64,000 bases of DNA. Source: Paenibacillus polymyxa. Lineage in GTDB: Bacteria > Bacillota > Bacilli > Paenibacillales > Paenibacillaceae. The notes under the pieces were generated by a model. It worked only from the letters and a program-made list of their open reading frames with translations, was not told where the DNA came from and made no database searches. Below, in pieces: positions 42,059 to 50,011 of the stretch. The stretch lies in assembly GCF_018614975.1 (NCBI RefSeq), contig NZ_JAGGNR010000007.1, positions 1 to 64,000 of the forward strand. Direction: 5' to 3'. The translations under genes and the position numbers were made by a program. Numbering within the stretch: the stretch's first letter is position 1; the number at the start of each line of letters is the position of its first letter.

Positions 42059-42777
42059 TAACTCACTCCTTTAAATTGCAAGCAATATCCAAAGTTTCGT
42101 TTCGTTCGAATACGTATCTGGTCATCAAACACCTTTATTTTTCGCCGAAGTTCATTCACGTAATATTCAACACGCCTTCGGTCCAGCTCCATGTCTTTCG
42201 CTAAAAGACGTTTTAATTGTTCAGCCGATGTATATCGCTCTGTACGTTGAAGAAGCTGCATGAACAGATAGATCTCAACCTTGCGCAATGATTGACGAAT
42301 ATGCCCTAAACGTATCTCCATGCAATCCAGATAAATCTCAATTTCATTTAATTTAAATGCTTTATGCTGAACAGAAACTTGCCAGTCATAAGGTCGAATC
42401 TTCATTCTGTGCTTGGCCCAAATCGACTCTAGTTTCAAGTTTAATTCTTCAAATTCAAAAGGAGCACAAAGTTTTTCCGTTACATGAGCCAATAATCCAC
42501 TGGCCTCACTTTTTCCATTATCGAATGGCAACTCACATAGCAAGAGTATGGGTGGCACATGTCGGAAAGATCGGATTGTCCGAAGAACAGTCTGCTCCAT
42601 AGCCCGATGCGAATCCAGAATAATCAGATCTAGTTGGCTTGAGATTGTATATTGTTTATCTTCATAATTCTTGACATGGTAGCCCTGCTTGGATAAACCA
42701 AAGTGCAATAAGTTAATCATCATAGGATTATGATGAATAATTAAGATCTGTTTTGGTACAAAGTCCATCCATTCCAT
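42058..42777 (-). CDS. OmpR-like regulator with degenerate receiver
   Basis: 239 residues. The receiver domain has lost its acidic pocket (ILIIHHNPMM instead of IxxVDDD) but keeps an Asp in LDLIILDSHRAM; the conserved Lys region reads TEKLCAPFE. The C-terminus is a winged helix (SLRKVEIYLFMQLLQRTERY and RRRVEYYVNELRRKI). Without the Asp pair it cannot bind magnesium normally, so phosphorylation is unlikely. No kinase is adjacent. A Cys at CAPF and another (ILLLCELP) might take over sensing. It is coupled to the ArsC-like gene. Confidence 0.82.
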   Translation of the reverse strand: MEWMDFVPKQILIIHHNPMMINLLHFGLSKQGYHVKNYEDKQYTISSQLDLIILDSHRAMEQTVLRTIRSFRHVPPILLLCELPFDNGKSEASGLLAHVTEKLCAPFEFEELNLKLESIWAKHRMKIRPYDWQVSVQHKAFKLNEIEIYLDCMEIRLGHIRQSLRKVEIYLFMQLLQRTERYTSAEQLKRLLAKDMELDRRRVEYYVNELRRKIKVFDDQIRIRTKRNFGYCLQFKGVS

Positions 42778-42871
42778 AGCAAAATCACACCTGCTCTCCG
42801 TAGACTATATTGTGTGTGTGGACGTTGTTCAGGTATTTCGAGTACGCGATGAAGAACTGCCTAATGAAAAT

Positions 42872-42891
42872 ATATAAGTTTATGCTTATAT
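42872..42891 (-). promoter_or_regulatory. Perfect ArsR-type operator
   Basis: ATATAAG-tttatg-CTTATAT: a perfect 7-bp inverted repeat with 6-bp spacer, about 95 bp before the regulator/ArsC-like pair. Otherwise 42778-43006 has no gene. Confidence 0.68.
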
Positions 42892-43006
42892 TGTAATTCC
42901 TAATTTGCCCAAAGAAAATGATTTTACAGAAATTTTACAAAACACTGTTTTTCAGCACTCCGATTCCAAACACCTTAATTGACGCTGGCTGGTTGAATAA
43001 GAATAG

Positions 43007-43045
43007 AAAAAGTACGCCAACAACTTGGTTGTTAGCGTACTTTTT
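43007..43045. terminator. Bidirectional-type terminator
   Basis: AAAAAGTACGC (43007-43017) and GCGTACTTTTT (43035-43045) with an inner CAACAAC/GTTGTT pairing. It lies 18 bp past the monooxygenase stop. Confidence 0.85.
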
Positions 43046-43062
43046 CTGAATTTCAATTGATC

Positions 43063-44469
43063 TCATTGTTTAATAGAACAAGATGAACTGCAGTCCGTTT
43101 GTTGTTGAACTTGCTGGACTTGTGGAAGACTGACACTGCATACACCGGTTTCAGGCAGATCCAGCTCTACTTTTAAGGCAGCTTCAGGATCACCGACTAA
43201 AAAGGCCACCACGGATCGAACCTGTTCATATCCTGTAGCCATCAGAAAAGTAGGCGCACGTCCATAACTCTTCATACCTACTATATACAATCCTTGTTCC
43301 ATCTGACGGAGTTCTTTCTCCCCATGCGGACGAACGGTGCCGCAGCTATGAACATTCGGATCAATCAATGGTGCCAGGGTTTCGACACTTTCGGTAATCT
43401 GGTCAATGCTAAGCCTCAACTCTCTTAAGAAGGTAAAGTCTGGTCTGCTACCTGTATTCACAATGATCTCATCCACTTGAGCTATTTCCTGAATAACACC
43501 ACGTTGCTCTCCAATGATGGTGACTTGATCGCCTTTCTGCTGAAGTTCCTGAATATGGAATGGTGTTATCACGTTGACCTTTCCAGCATCAACGAGTTGA
43601 TGCAATCGACTGCCTAACTCACCTCTGGCTTCAAGCTGATCGCTCGCTTCTCCGCCATAAGCATCTTCTACACGATCTCTCCGCATTATCCAGGTGAGCT
43701 TCGTATGGGAATTCGTTTCTTGCAATTTTGCTAGATCAAGTAAGGTATTTGAGGCTGAATGGCCGCCACCTACGATAGCAATATGTTTATCTGCATAGCG
43801 GTCTCGGTCCTCCCCTAGCACATCCGGGATGCCATAACATATTTGCTTATAAAGGGCTTTCTCCCCAGAAGTTAATACGCCGCTGGAAAGCACCGGGTTT
43901 GCATTCCCCCAGGTTCCGGAAGCATCAATGACAGCTCTTGTCTCATACCGTTTGGCCCTGCCCTCTTCTTCTACATAGATCAAAAAAGGTTGTTTCTCAC
44001 GGTCTGCTGTTTTCATTTTGTCTGCATTTTTGCGACTGATCCCGACTACGCGTGTATTCAAATGAAGGTAAGATTTAATGTCAGGTAACTCAGCAAGTGG
44101 TCGTAAATACTGATCTCTCAGTTCATGGCCTGTTGGTAAACCATCAGAACTCGGCGCAATCCATCCGGCATTGGCCAATAACCGACCGGCCGCTTTATCG
44201 ACGTTATACTGCCATGGCGAAAATAGACGAACATGGCCCCACTTGGAGATATTCTCACCTACTATACTCCCCGCCTCAAAAATGATAAAGGATTGGCCAG
44301 CTTCAATCAGATGTGCTGCTGCTGCCAGACCAATAGGTCCAGCACCAATGATGGCTACAGGTAAATGAGATAGCTCTCCATGGTGTACAGGCTCTTGAAG
44401 AGAGATCGGCTTTTCCGTGAGCGTAGGTGAACAACAGGACTCGACTTGTTTGAATTCAATGTTTTTCAT
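43063..44469 (-). CDS. FAD/NAD(P)-dependent oxidoreductase with Cys-Cys tail motifs
   Basis: About 468 residues. An FAD motif VAIIGAGPIGLAAAAHL (near residue 38) and a second dinucleotide motif IAIVGGGHSASNTL mark a flavin monooxygenase/CzcO-like fold; KWGHVRLFSPW and SYGRAPTFLMATGYEQVRS are typical. The N-terminus has C12-C13 (VESCCSP) and the C-terminus TDCSSSCS. GGAGGTC precedes the ATG at 44469. The neighbouring monooxygenase and the MarR gene suggest a joint role in oxidising trivalent (organo)arsenicals, as proposed for ArsO-type proteins. The substrate is inferred. Confidence 0.82.
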   Translation of the reverse strand: MKNIEFKQVESCCSPTLTEKPISLQEPVHHGELSHLPVAIIGAGPIGLAAAAHLIEAGQSFIIFEAGSIVGENISKWGHVRLFSPWQYNVDKAAGRLLANAGWIAPSSDGLPTGHELRDQYLRPLAELPDIKSYLHLNTRVVGISRKNADKMKTADREKQPFLIYVEEEGRAKRYETRAVIDASGTWGNANPVLSSGVLTSGEKALYKQICYGIPDVLGEDRDRYADKHIAIVGGGHSASNTLLDLAKLQETNSHTKLTWIMRRDRVEDAYGGEASDQLEARGELGSRLHQLVDAGKVNVITPFHIQELQQKGDQVTIIGEQRGVIQEIAQVDEIIVNTGSRPDFTFLRELRLSIDQITESVETLAPLIDPNVHSCGTVRPHGEKELRQMEQGLYIVGMKSYGRAPTFLMATGYEQVRSVVAFLVGDPEAALKVELDLPETGVCSVSLPQVQQVQQQTDCSSSCSIKQ

Positions 44470-44497
44470 TTCAAACGACCTCCAGTAATTGTTTAAA

Positions 44498-44517
44498 TGT
44501 ATATTTGCAAAATACAA
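44498..44517 (-). promoter_or_regulatory. Candidate MarR operator before the 43063 oxidoreductase
   Basis: Minus strand TTGTATTTTGCAAATATACA, about 30 bp before the start. Near-identical to the plus-strand motif at 46149-46167 and related to 45045-45060. Confidence 0.6.
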
Positions 44518-44551
44518 GTATTAGAGAAGTGTATCGGGGTAATACCGTTGA

Positions 44552-45010
44552 TTACCCCACTGGCGTACAGCACATTTTCGATTTTAACATACTCTCATTA
44601 AGCAGTTTAACAGATTGCATAACGATTGCTTTTTCTGTATCGGTCATGAAAGAAAAAACCTCTTCCAGATGTGTATTCATCCGATGATCTATAGCTGTTG
44701 TTACAAACTTCCCCTCAACTGTCAAACGGAGAATGTATACTCTTCGATCGTCAGGATGAGGTGTTTTTCGAACCAGATTCTTCTTAATTAACGTCTGGAT
44801 TTGACGACTAAAGGTTGTAATATCCATCGCAAGCGTTTCGGCAATTTGTTGCATAGATGGCTCATGTTGATGGTCAATTTCGTATAGGATATGACTTTGG
44901 ATTAAAGATATTTCCTGCTCTCCAACCGTGCAACAATTTTTATCCAGCAAGCCGAAGCGACGTACCATAATTTGCAATAGCTCTCTTGGGTTTTGATTAT
45001 CTGGCAACAT
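44552..45010 (-). CDS. MarR-family regulator, paralogue with vicinal cysteine pairs
   Basis: About 152 residues. Helix-turn-helix MQQIAETLAMDITTFSRQIQ and wing HPDDRRVYILRLT. The Cys-Cys pairs LDKNCCTVG and SKMCCTPVG occupy the same positions as in the MarR at 23270. AGAGG lies before the ATG at 45010. It sits between two flavin monooxygenase genes, each preceded by a TTGCAA-type site. It may respond to As(III) through the terminal thiols. Confidence 0.86.
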   Translation of the reverse strand: MLPDNQNPRELLQIMVRRFGLLDKNCCTVGEQEISLIQSHILYEIDHQHEPSMQQIAETLAMDITTFSRQIQTLIKKNLVRKTPHPDDRRVYILRLTVEGKFVTTAIDHRMNTHLEEVFSFMTDTEKAIVMQSVKLLNESMLKSKMCCTPVG

Positions 45011-45044
45011 AATCACCTCTTGGTGACTATTATAAACAAATTAT

Positions 45045-45060
45045 TTGTATATTGCAACTA
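45045..45060 (-). promoter_or_regulatory. Candidate autoregulatory MarR site
   Basis: TTGTATATTGCAACTA (plus orientation) overlaps the end of the monooxygenase gene and lies 35 bp before the MarR start. It is two bases from the TTGTATTTTGCAA core. Confidence 0.5.
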
Positions 45061-46125
45061 ACGTATATGCTTCTGCTTTTCCAGATTGTTTTGAATATGT
45101 TTGACGACATATTCAGCGTCTGGTCCCACACCTCGAAGGGTCGCTGATGCAAAGGAGCGCTGTCCAGACAGACCTACATAATAGAGTCCGGTGACCTTCC
45201 TGCTGATCCCGTTCTTCTGCTCGGGTTCTCCTTGACCATCCAATCCACCTAATGCATCGATATAAGAAACGTTAGAACGATATCCCGTCGCAAAAATGAT
45301 GGTTTGGACCTCTTCTTGTGTTCCGTCAGACCAGATAACCCCATTATCATAAAATGCAGTGAACATTTTCTTTTGCCTTGGGTTCCCGGCTTGAAGTCGC
45401 TGCTTATATCCATCCAAATCCAGAACGGATGAACCGTTCGCAAATGACTTTCCAAATCTCCAAAACGAATCGATCCCCGTTAGCTTAAACCAAAAGTGAA
45501 TATCCTGGCCCAAGAGACGCTGCGGGATTAATGCTACTGGTTCTCTCACAGCAAGTGTTGTTTCAGCTACTTCGGATAGTTCCATCGCAATCTGAACTGC
45601 GGAATTCCCTCTCCCTACCACAATGACCGATTGATTTTGAAAAGGGGCAGGTGTTCGATAGGTAGCAGAGTGCAAGATGGTTCCCTTAAATTGTTCCTGC
45701 TTAGGTATCGAGGGGGTATAAGGTTGACTAAAAGACCCTGTCGCTGAGATCAGATTACGAGCCATGTATTTCTCTCCAGATGAAGTTGTTACTCTAAATA
45801 TTCCGGATTCTTTAGATATTTGGTTTACACGCCTGTGGTACACCAAAGGCAATTCGAAATGAGAAGCGTAATCCTTCAAGTATTGGATAACCTCATCTCG
45901 ATGTGGGTAGCGATCCCCTGGTGACTCTATCGGAAGTCCCGGCAGAGACGAGTACATGGCCGGTGAGAATAACTTCAAATTATCGTAATACTGAGGCCAG
46001 GCTCCTGCTGCTTCTCCACCTGCCTCCAAAATCAGGAAGGACAGCCCTCTCTTTTTCAAATGATAACCGGAAGCAAGTCCTGCCTGACCTCCACCGATGA
46101 CAATGACATCCCAGATTGGTTCCAT
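45058..46125 (-). CDS. arsO: ArsO-like flavin monooxygenase
   Basis: 355 residues. FAD motif VIVIGGGQAGLASGYHL at the N-terminus, NADP motif VIVVGRGNSAVQIAMEL in the middle, and ATGYRS near the end. This is the compact flavin-containing monooxygenase group named ArsO when found in ars operons. AAGGAG precedes the ATG. It lies just upstream of the MarR gene. Oxidation of arsenite or methylarsenite is inferred from context; activity is unproven here. Confidence 0.78.
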   Translation of the reverse strand: MEPIWDVIVIGGGQAGLASGYHLKKRGLSFLILEAGGEAAGAWPQYYDNLKLFSPAMYSSLPGLPIESPGDRYPHRDEVIQYLKDYASHFELPLVYHRRVNQISKESGIFRVTTSSGEKYMARNLISATGSFSQPYTPSIPKQEQFKGTILHSATYRTPAPFQNQSVIVVGRGNSAVQIAMELSEVAETTLAVREPVALIPQRLLGQDIHFWFKLTGIDSFWRFGKSFANGSSVLDLDGYKQRLQAGNPRQKKMFTAFYDNGVIWSDGTQEEVQTIIFATGYRSNVSYIDALGGLDGQGEPEQKNGISRKVTGLYYVGLSGQRSFASATLRGVGPDAEYVVKHIQNNLEKQKHIR

Positions 46126-46148
46126 AATGCATCTCCTTCACAAATAAT

Positions 46149-46167
46149 TTGTATTTTGCAAGTATAA
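46149..46167. promoter_or_regulatory. Candidate MarR operator before arsO-like gene
   Basis: TTGTATTTTGCAAGTATAA, 24 bp upstream of the start. Matches the motif before the second oxidoreductase over 14 bases. A further similar sequence (TTTAATTGCAATATGCAAC) is at 46297-46315. Confidence 0.6.
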
Positions 46168-46320
46168 TACATGAATATGAATTGCATCATGTATTTAGTT
46201 GTTCAACCCAACACTCAGGTTAGATTTAGAATTAAACTCATTCAAAGATGAATTTAAATTCACATTGAACTGTTTGTATTATTATAAGTATAACAATTTA
46301 ATTGCAATATGCAACTTTTA

Positions 46321-46406
46321 TATCAACGGCCAGAACCTCATCACCGTTATGTATTAACGTTCGCACGAGACTCGAACCGAAACGGCCGAGTCCGATGACA
46401 ATATAT
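46321..46406 (-). pseudogene. KtrA/TrkA RCK-domain fragment
   Basis: The minus strand reads YIVIGLGRFGSSLVRTLIHN, then GDEVLAVD, the NAD-binding start of a KtrA/TrkA potassium-channel regulator. There is no start codon and the match ends after about 29 codons, where the sequence diverges (IKVAYCN, stop). An AAAGGAGGAG ribosome site survives just upstream (46425-46435). This is the stump of a deleted gene. Confidence 0.65.
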
Positions 46407-46443
46407 TATATTTATTCTTTTCTTCTCCTCCTTTCCAGTTTTG

Positions 46444-46722
46444 TTAAACATCATCTAGCCATCGGTTAATATATTTTGATTCGGTTCGTTGAAAACGAAT
46501 CGATTGATCCGTAATTTCAATTAAGAAATACCTGTCTTTCTTAGTAAAACATTCGACCAGGTACTTCTCTAGCAGATCAATATCATCATCCGTTTTGATA
46601 AGCACAAGATTAGAGTGAACATACTTAATATCGTAAAGCATATCCAAGTGAGATTGAATACACCGATCCGTCCATCCACTTTTCTCAGGTGAGTAAGAAA
46701 AAAGATACGTTTTTGCAACCAT
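46444..46722 (-). CDS. Hypothetical small protein, possibly Cas2/SinR-like fold
   Basis: About 92 residues. GGAGGG lies seven bases before an ATG at 46722 (MVAKTYLFSYSPEKSGW). The pattern of a first strand, a helix, SNLVLIKTDDDIDLLEKYL and FTKKDRYFLIEIT resembles small ferredoxin-like proteins of the Cas2/SinR group, where a strand WLVDT is followed by a helix and DRLLVIEI. There is no CRISPR array or other cas gene nearby. The link is weak; treat as hypothetical. Confidence 0.5.
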   Translation of the reverse strand: MVAKTYLFSYSPEKSGWTDRCIQSHLDMLYDIKYVHSNLVLIKTDDDIDLLEKYLVECFTKKDRYFLIEITDQSIRFQRTESKYINRWLDDV

Positions 46723-46841
46723 TCTCATTCCCTCCATAACTAAAACATTTTACGAGTACTATCGAGATTACGGGAGCCAATTAACGAAGAACACAGTATT
46801 AGAGTAAATTCTTCATATTAAGCAGATTGATAATTTGAAAA

Positions 46842-47663
46842 TCAGGATATTTCAGCGCACTGTTTTTGATGCAGAATATGCAAATCAATTATGAAATCCA
46901 ATACTAAACGGTTAAATATATGGGGCTGGCATAAATGAGTAGGATACATGGCATCCTGTAACACAACTTTTTGTGCGTGAGGAAAGTTCACCATTTCTTG
47001 TTGAACTTGCCGCAGCCTCCGTTCGTTTTGCGCTCCTGTCACACATAAAACAGGAACTCGAATTTGTTTGGTGCAGGTCAGAATGTCAATTTGGCTTAAA
47101 GCAATGTGCTGTTTGATTAGCTCAGTTGGACGTTTATGCTGCAATTCTCTTCTAAGAATGTGATAAGCAATAAGCCATTTATTATAACTAACTCTTAAAG
47201 AGCGAATGAAGAATTCGGCTGGAAGATAGTGAGTAACCCATGCAAGAGCCTCAACCATGCTCTTAATTTTTTTATTTTTGACAGCGGGGATAGCTTTCAC
47301 ATCACTATCTACAAGAACGAGAGCATGAACAAATCCGGGATATATAGCTGTGAATTTTTGAGCCAGAATGCCTCCGCTCGAACTTGCCACCAGAATTGCT
47401 TTGGGTACTCCCAGTTTTTCTAATAGTTCTTTTAGATCTTCGCATTGTGTATCAATAATCCGGTTAACCTCAATATCCATTCTGCCAGACCGTCCATATC
47501 CTCTTAAGTCAAATACGATTACCCTGACCCGTTTGCTGAAATATTCAACTTGAGGTCCGAATACATGATGAGACGAAAGGTGATCATGGATAAATACGAT
47601 TGGAACACCACTACCATGTGTTTCATAATAAAGGGATGTACCATTTAATTGAACCTGCGGCAT
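46842..47663 (-). CDS. Alpha/beta hydrolase
   Basis: About 273 residues. Nucleophile elbow VASSSGGILAQ (Ser in SxSGG), oxyanion region IVFIHDHLSSHHVF, FDLRGYGRSG and a late acid/His region (VLCVTGAQNE, PTHLCQP). AGGAGG lies before the ATG at 47663, and the upstream 44 codons are unsupported. A leader hairpin with T-run precedes it. The substrate cannot be predicted. Confidence 0.82.
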   Translation of the reverse strand: MPQVQLNGTSLYYETHGSGVPIVFIHDHLSSHHVFGPQVEYFSKRVRVIVFDLRGYGRSGRMDIEVNRIIDTQCEDLKELLEKLGVPKAILVASSSGGILAQKFTAIYPGFVHALVLVDSDVKAIPAVKNKKIKSMVEALAWVTHYLPAEFFIRSLRVSYNKWLIAYHILRRELQHKRPTELIKQHIALSQIDILTCTKQIRVPVLCVTGAQNERRLRQVQQEMVNFPHAQKVVLQDAMYPTHLCQPHIFNRLVLDFIIDLHILHQKQCAEIS

Positions 47664-47711
47664 GGCTATGCCTCCTATCATCGTGCTTAACTCCTTAAAA
47701 AAACACAAAAA

Positions 47712-47732
47712 GAGCCCGCTGTTGGCAGGCTC
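47712..47732 (-). terminator. Leader hairpin with T-run (possible attenuator)
   Basis: Minus strand GAGCC-TGCCAACAGCG-GGCTC followed by TTTTTGTGTTTTTTT, about 50 bp before the hydrolase start. No minus-strand gene lies upstream, so it may attenuate the hydrolase transcript. No aptamer was recognised. Confidence 0.5.
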
Positions 47733-47974
47733 CTCCGGGTCAATCCATATCTTATTATAATTATTATATAACCCCAAATATAGACTGTAAAGCAACGAGC
47801 AATAATTAATTGAATGAAACTATGCTTACTTGAGGAATATGAACGGAGAACTATACCGTTTTTGTGTGTTGTCTGTAATTATAGAGGCTCTTGCCCATTA
47901 TTGCATAACATTATCTCCTCCATATAGGCAACTGCATAGAATATAGGATACACCAACCTCAAAGGAGAATGAAG

Positions 47975-48514
47975 ATGTCCCATGAACTACAGCGTCACAA
48001 AGATATGCATCATCCCGTACTTAGCAGTTGGAATAATCATGCCCAGGCTGCTCCCTCTTCATGTTGCAATACCAATGTAACCGTTAGTCATCCCTGTACA
48101 AAAATAGAAGTAAAAGATTATGGACAACGCCCGCTTGTGATCAATATAGACCAGGCAACAAAACACAATCAAAATTATCGTACTGCCCTATGGACTGGTA
48201 AATATTTTCAAGTGACTCTGATGTCTATCCGTGTTGGTGAAGATATCGGATTGGAAGTCCATCCGACAACCGATCAGTTCATCCGTATTGAAGAAGGTCA
48301 GGGACTTGTGCAAATGGGAGATGAGAAAGACCAATTGAATTTTGAAACCATGGCCTGTGAGGATTATGCCGTTATAGTACCTGCTGGAAAATGGCACAAT
48401 ATAACTAATACAGGCGATATCCCTCTTAAGGTATATGTTATCTATGCGCCCCCAGAGCACCCTTATGGGACAGTTCATGAAACCAAAGATATCGCCATGG
48501 CTGCGGAAAAATAA
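47975..48514 (+). CDS. Cupin-domain protein with N-terminal Cys-Cys motif
   Basis: About 179 residues. After a 28-residue N-terminus comes C30-C31 (APSSCCNTN), then a single cupin barrel with EVHPTTDQFIRIEEGQGLVQMG and VIVPAGKWHNITNTG, including the His/Glu metal ligands. Length and HPTTDQ pattern fit the YP_RMLC-like cupins. GGAG lies seven bases before the ATG at 47975. The vicinal cysteines link it to the arsenic block. Ligand unknown. Confidence 0.8.
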   Translation: MSHELQRHKDMHHPVLSSWNNHAQAAPSSCCNTNVTVSHPCTKIEVKDYGQRPLVINIDQATKHNQNYRTALWTGKYFQVTLMSIRVGEDIGLEVHPTTDQFIRIEEGQGLVQMGDEKDQLNFETMACEDYAVIVPAGKWHNITNTGDIPLKVYVIYAPPEHPYGTVHETKDIAMAAEK

Positions 48515-48562
48515 CTACCTTTAGAGAGAATACATTCATTACAATATGCAATTCCCATACAA

Positions 48563-48604
48563 AAGCCGAATTAACCCTCGTATTCTCAAAGGTTAATTCG
48601 GCTT
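48563..48604. terminator. Bidirectional terminator between cupin and enolase
   Basis: AAGCCGAATTAACC (48563-48576) and GGTTAATTCGGCTT (48591-48604): perfect 14-bp arms around 14 bases between converging genes. Confidence 0.82.
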
Positions 48605-48628
48605 AAGTTAAGTAAACTTACATACAAT

Positions 48629-49861
48629 CTAAAGCAGTTGCTCTTCGATACGTAAGAACTGATTATACTTGGCGACTCGTTCTGTCCTTGCGACCGATCC
48701 CGTTTTAATTTGGCCTGCTGCCATACCTGCAGCAAAATCAGCGATGAATGTATCTTCGGTTTCACCTGATCGGTGCGAGATCATTGTAGAATAACCATGT
48801 TTTCTGGCTAATCGAATGGTTTGTATGGATTCAGTAATTGTACCAATTTGGTTTAATTTGATTAATATAGAATTACCAATTTGTTCAGAAATGCCTTTCG
48901 TGAATATTTTCGGATTAGTTACAAATATGTCGTCGCCAACTAATTGAACGATGTTTCCCAGCTTATGAGTCATCTCTCTCCAGCTATCCCAATCATGTTC
49001 GGATAGCGGATCTTCTATAGAAATAATTGGGTATTCGTGAATTAATTGTTCATAATATTCAATCATCTGTTGGCTGTTCAACTGCTTCCCTTCAAAATGA
49101 TAATGTCCATCAGTATAAAACTCGCTGGCAGCAGGGTCCATGGCAATCGCCACATCTTTACCAGGCTGATAACCTGCTTGCTTTATAGACTCCATCAAAA
49201 AATCAAGAGCTTCTTTACTTGATTTTAATTTTGGGGCAAAACCGCCCTCATCACCTAAAGATGTTGCATAACCGGCTTTCTCCAAAGTATTTTTCAAAAC
49301 ATGATAGACATTAACAATTCGTTCCATGCCCTCTCTGAAGGAAGTTGCCGCAACCGGAGTAATTAAAAATTCCTGAATGTCAATTCCGGAATCTGCATGT
49401 TTTCCCCCATTGATAACATTAAAGAATGGTCTCGGAATTTCCGCATCCATTCCACCAATATAACGATAGAGAGGAATTCCCTGAGACAGTGCTGCTGCTC
49501 TGCATATCGCCATAGATGCACCCAATATTGCATTTGCTCCTAATCGACTTTTGTTCTCCGTTCCATCCAGTTGTATTAACAGATTATCAATCTTGGTCTG
49601 ATCAAAGGGTGAGCAGCCTATTACAGCTGAAGCAATTTCATTGTGTACATGCTTCACTGCTTCTAGGACACCCTTTCCTCCAAGTCTTTTGTTATCGACG
49701 TCTCTTAATTCTACAGCTTCATTCTCACCTGTAGATGCTCCAGACGGCACGGAGGCTCTGCCCAGTGTTCCGTCAGATAACAAACAATCAACCTCAATAG
49801 TTGGATTGCCTCTTGAATCAAAGATCTCACGGGCCATCATATTCTTGATTAATGCATTCAT
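48629..49861 (-). CDS. eno: Enolase (fluoride-operon copy)
   Basis: About 410 residues. SGASTGENEAVELRD, GDEGGFAPKL, the metal ligand region SIEDPLSEHDWDSW and SHRSGETEDTFIADFAAG are all present. GAGGGGG lies before the ATG at 49861. It follows the CLC-type gene that is controlled by a fluoride riboswitch. Fluoride with phosphate inhibits enolase, so an extra, inducible copy is a reasonable tolerance factor. It is probably not the main glycolytic copy, as no other glycolysis genes are here. Confidence 0.93.
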   Translation of the reverse strand: MNALIKNMMAREIFDSRGNPTIEVDCLLSDGTLGRASVPSGASTGENEAVELRDVDNKRLGGKGVLEAVKHVHNEIASAVIGCSPFDQTKIDNLLIQLDGTENKSRLGANAILGASMAICRAAALSQGIPLYRYIGGMDAEIPRPFFNVINGGKHADSGIDIQEFLITPVAATSFREGMERIVNVYHVLKNTLEKAGYATSLGDEGGFAPKLKSSKEALDFLMESIKQAGYQPGKDVAIAMDPAASEFYTDGHYHFEGKQLNSQQMIEYYEQLIHEYPIISIEDPLSEHDWDSWREMTHKLGNIVQLVGDDIFVTNPKIFTKGISEQIGNSILIKLNQIGTITESIQTIRLARKHGYSTMISHRSGETEDTFIADFAAGMAAGQIKTGSVARTERVAKYNQFLRIEEQLL

Positions 49862-50011
49862 TTCAAAATATCCCCCTCTAGAAAAGTTGTTTATCCATAG
49901 GTTTACCCATAAATGCACATTAAATAACGGCAGCATCAAACCTGTAATGTGAAAATTCTTTTTCTCATAAACGAAAAATCACCAATCAAGAACTAACCTG
50001 AAGTAGGCATC

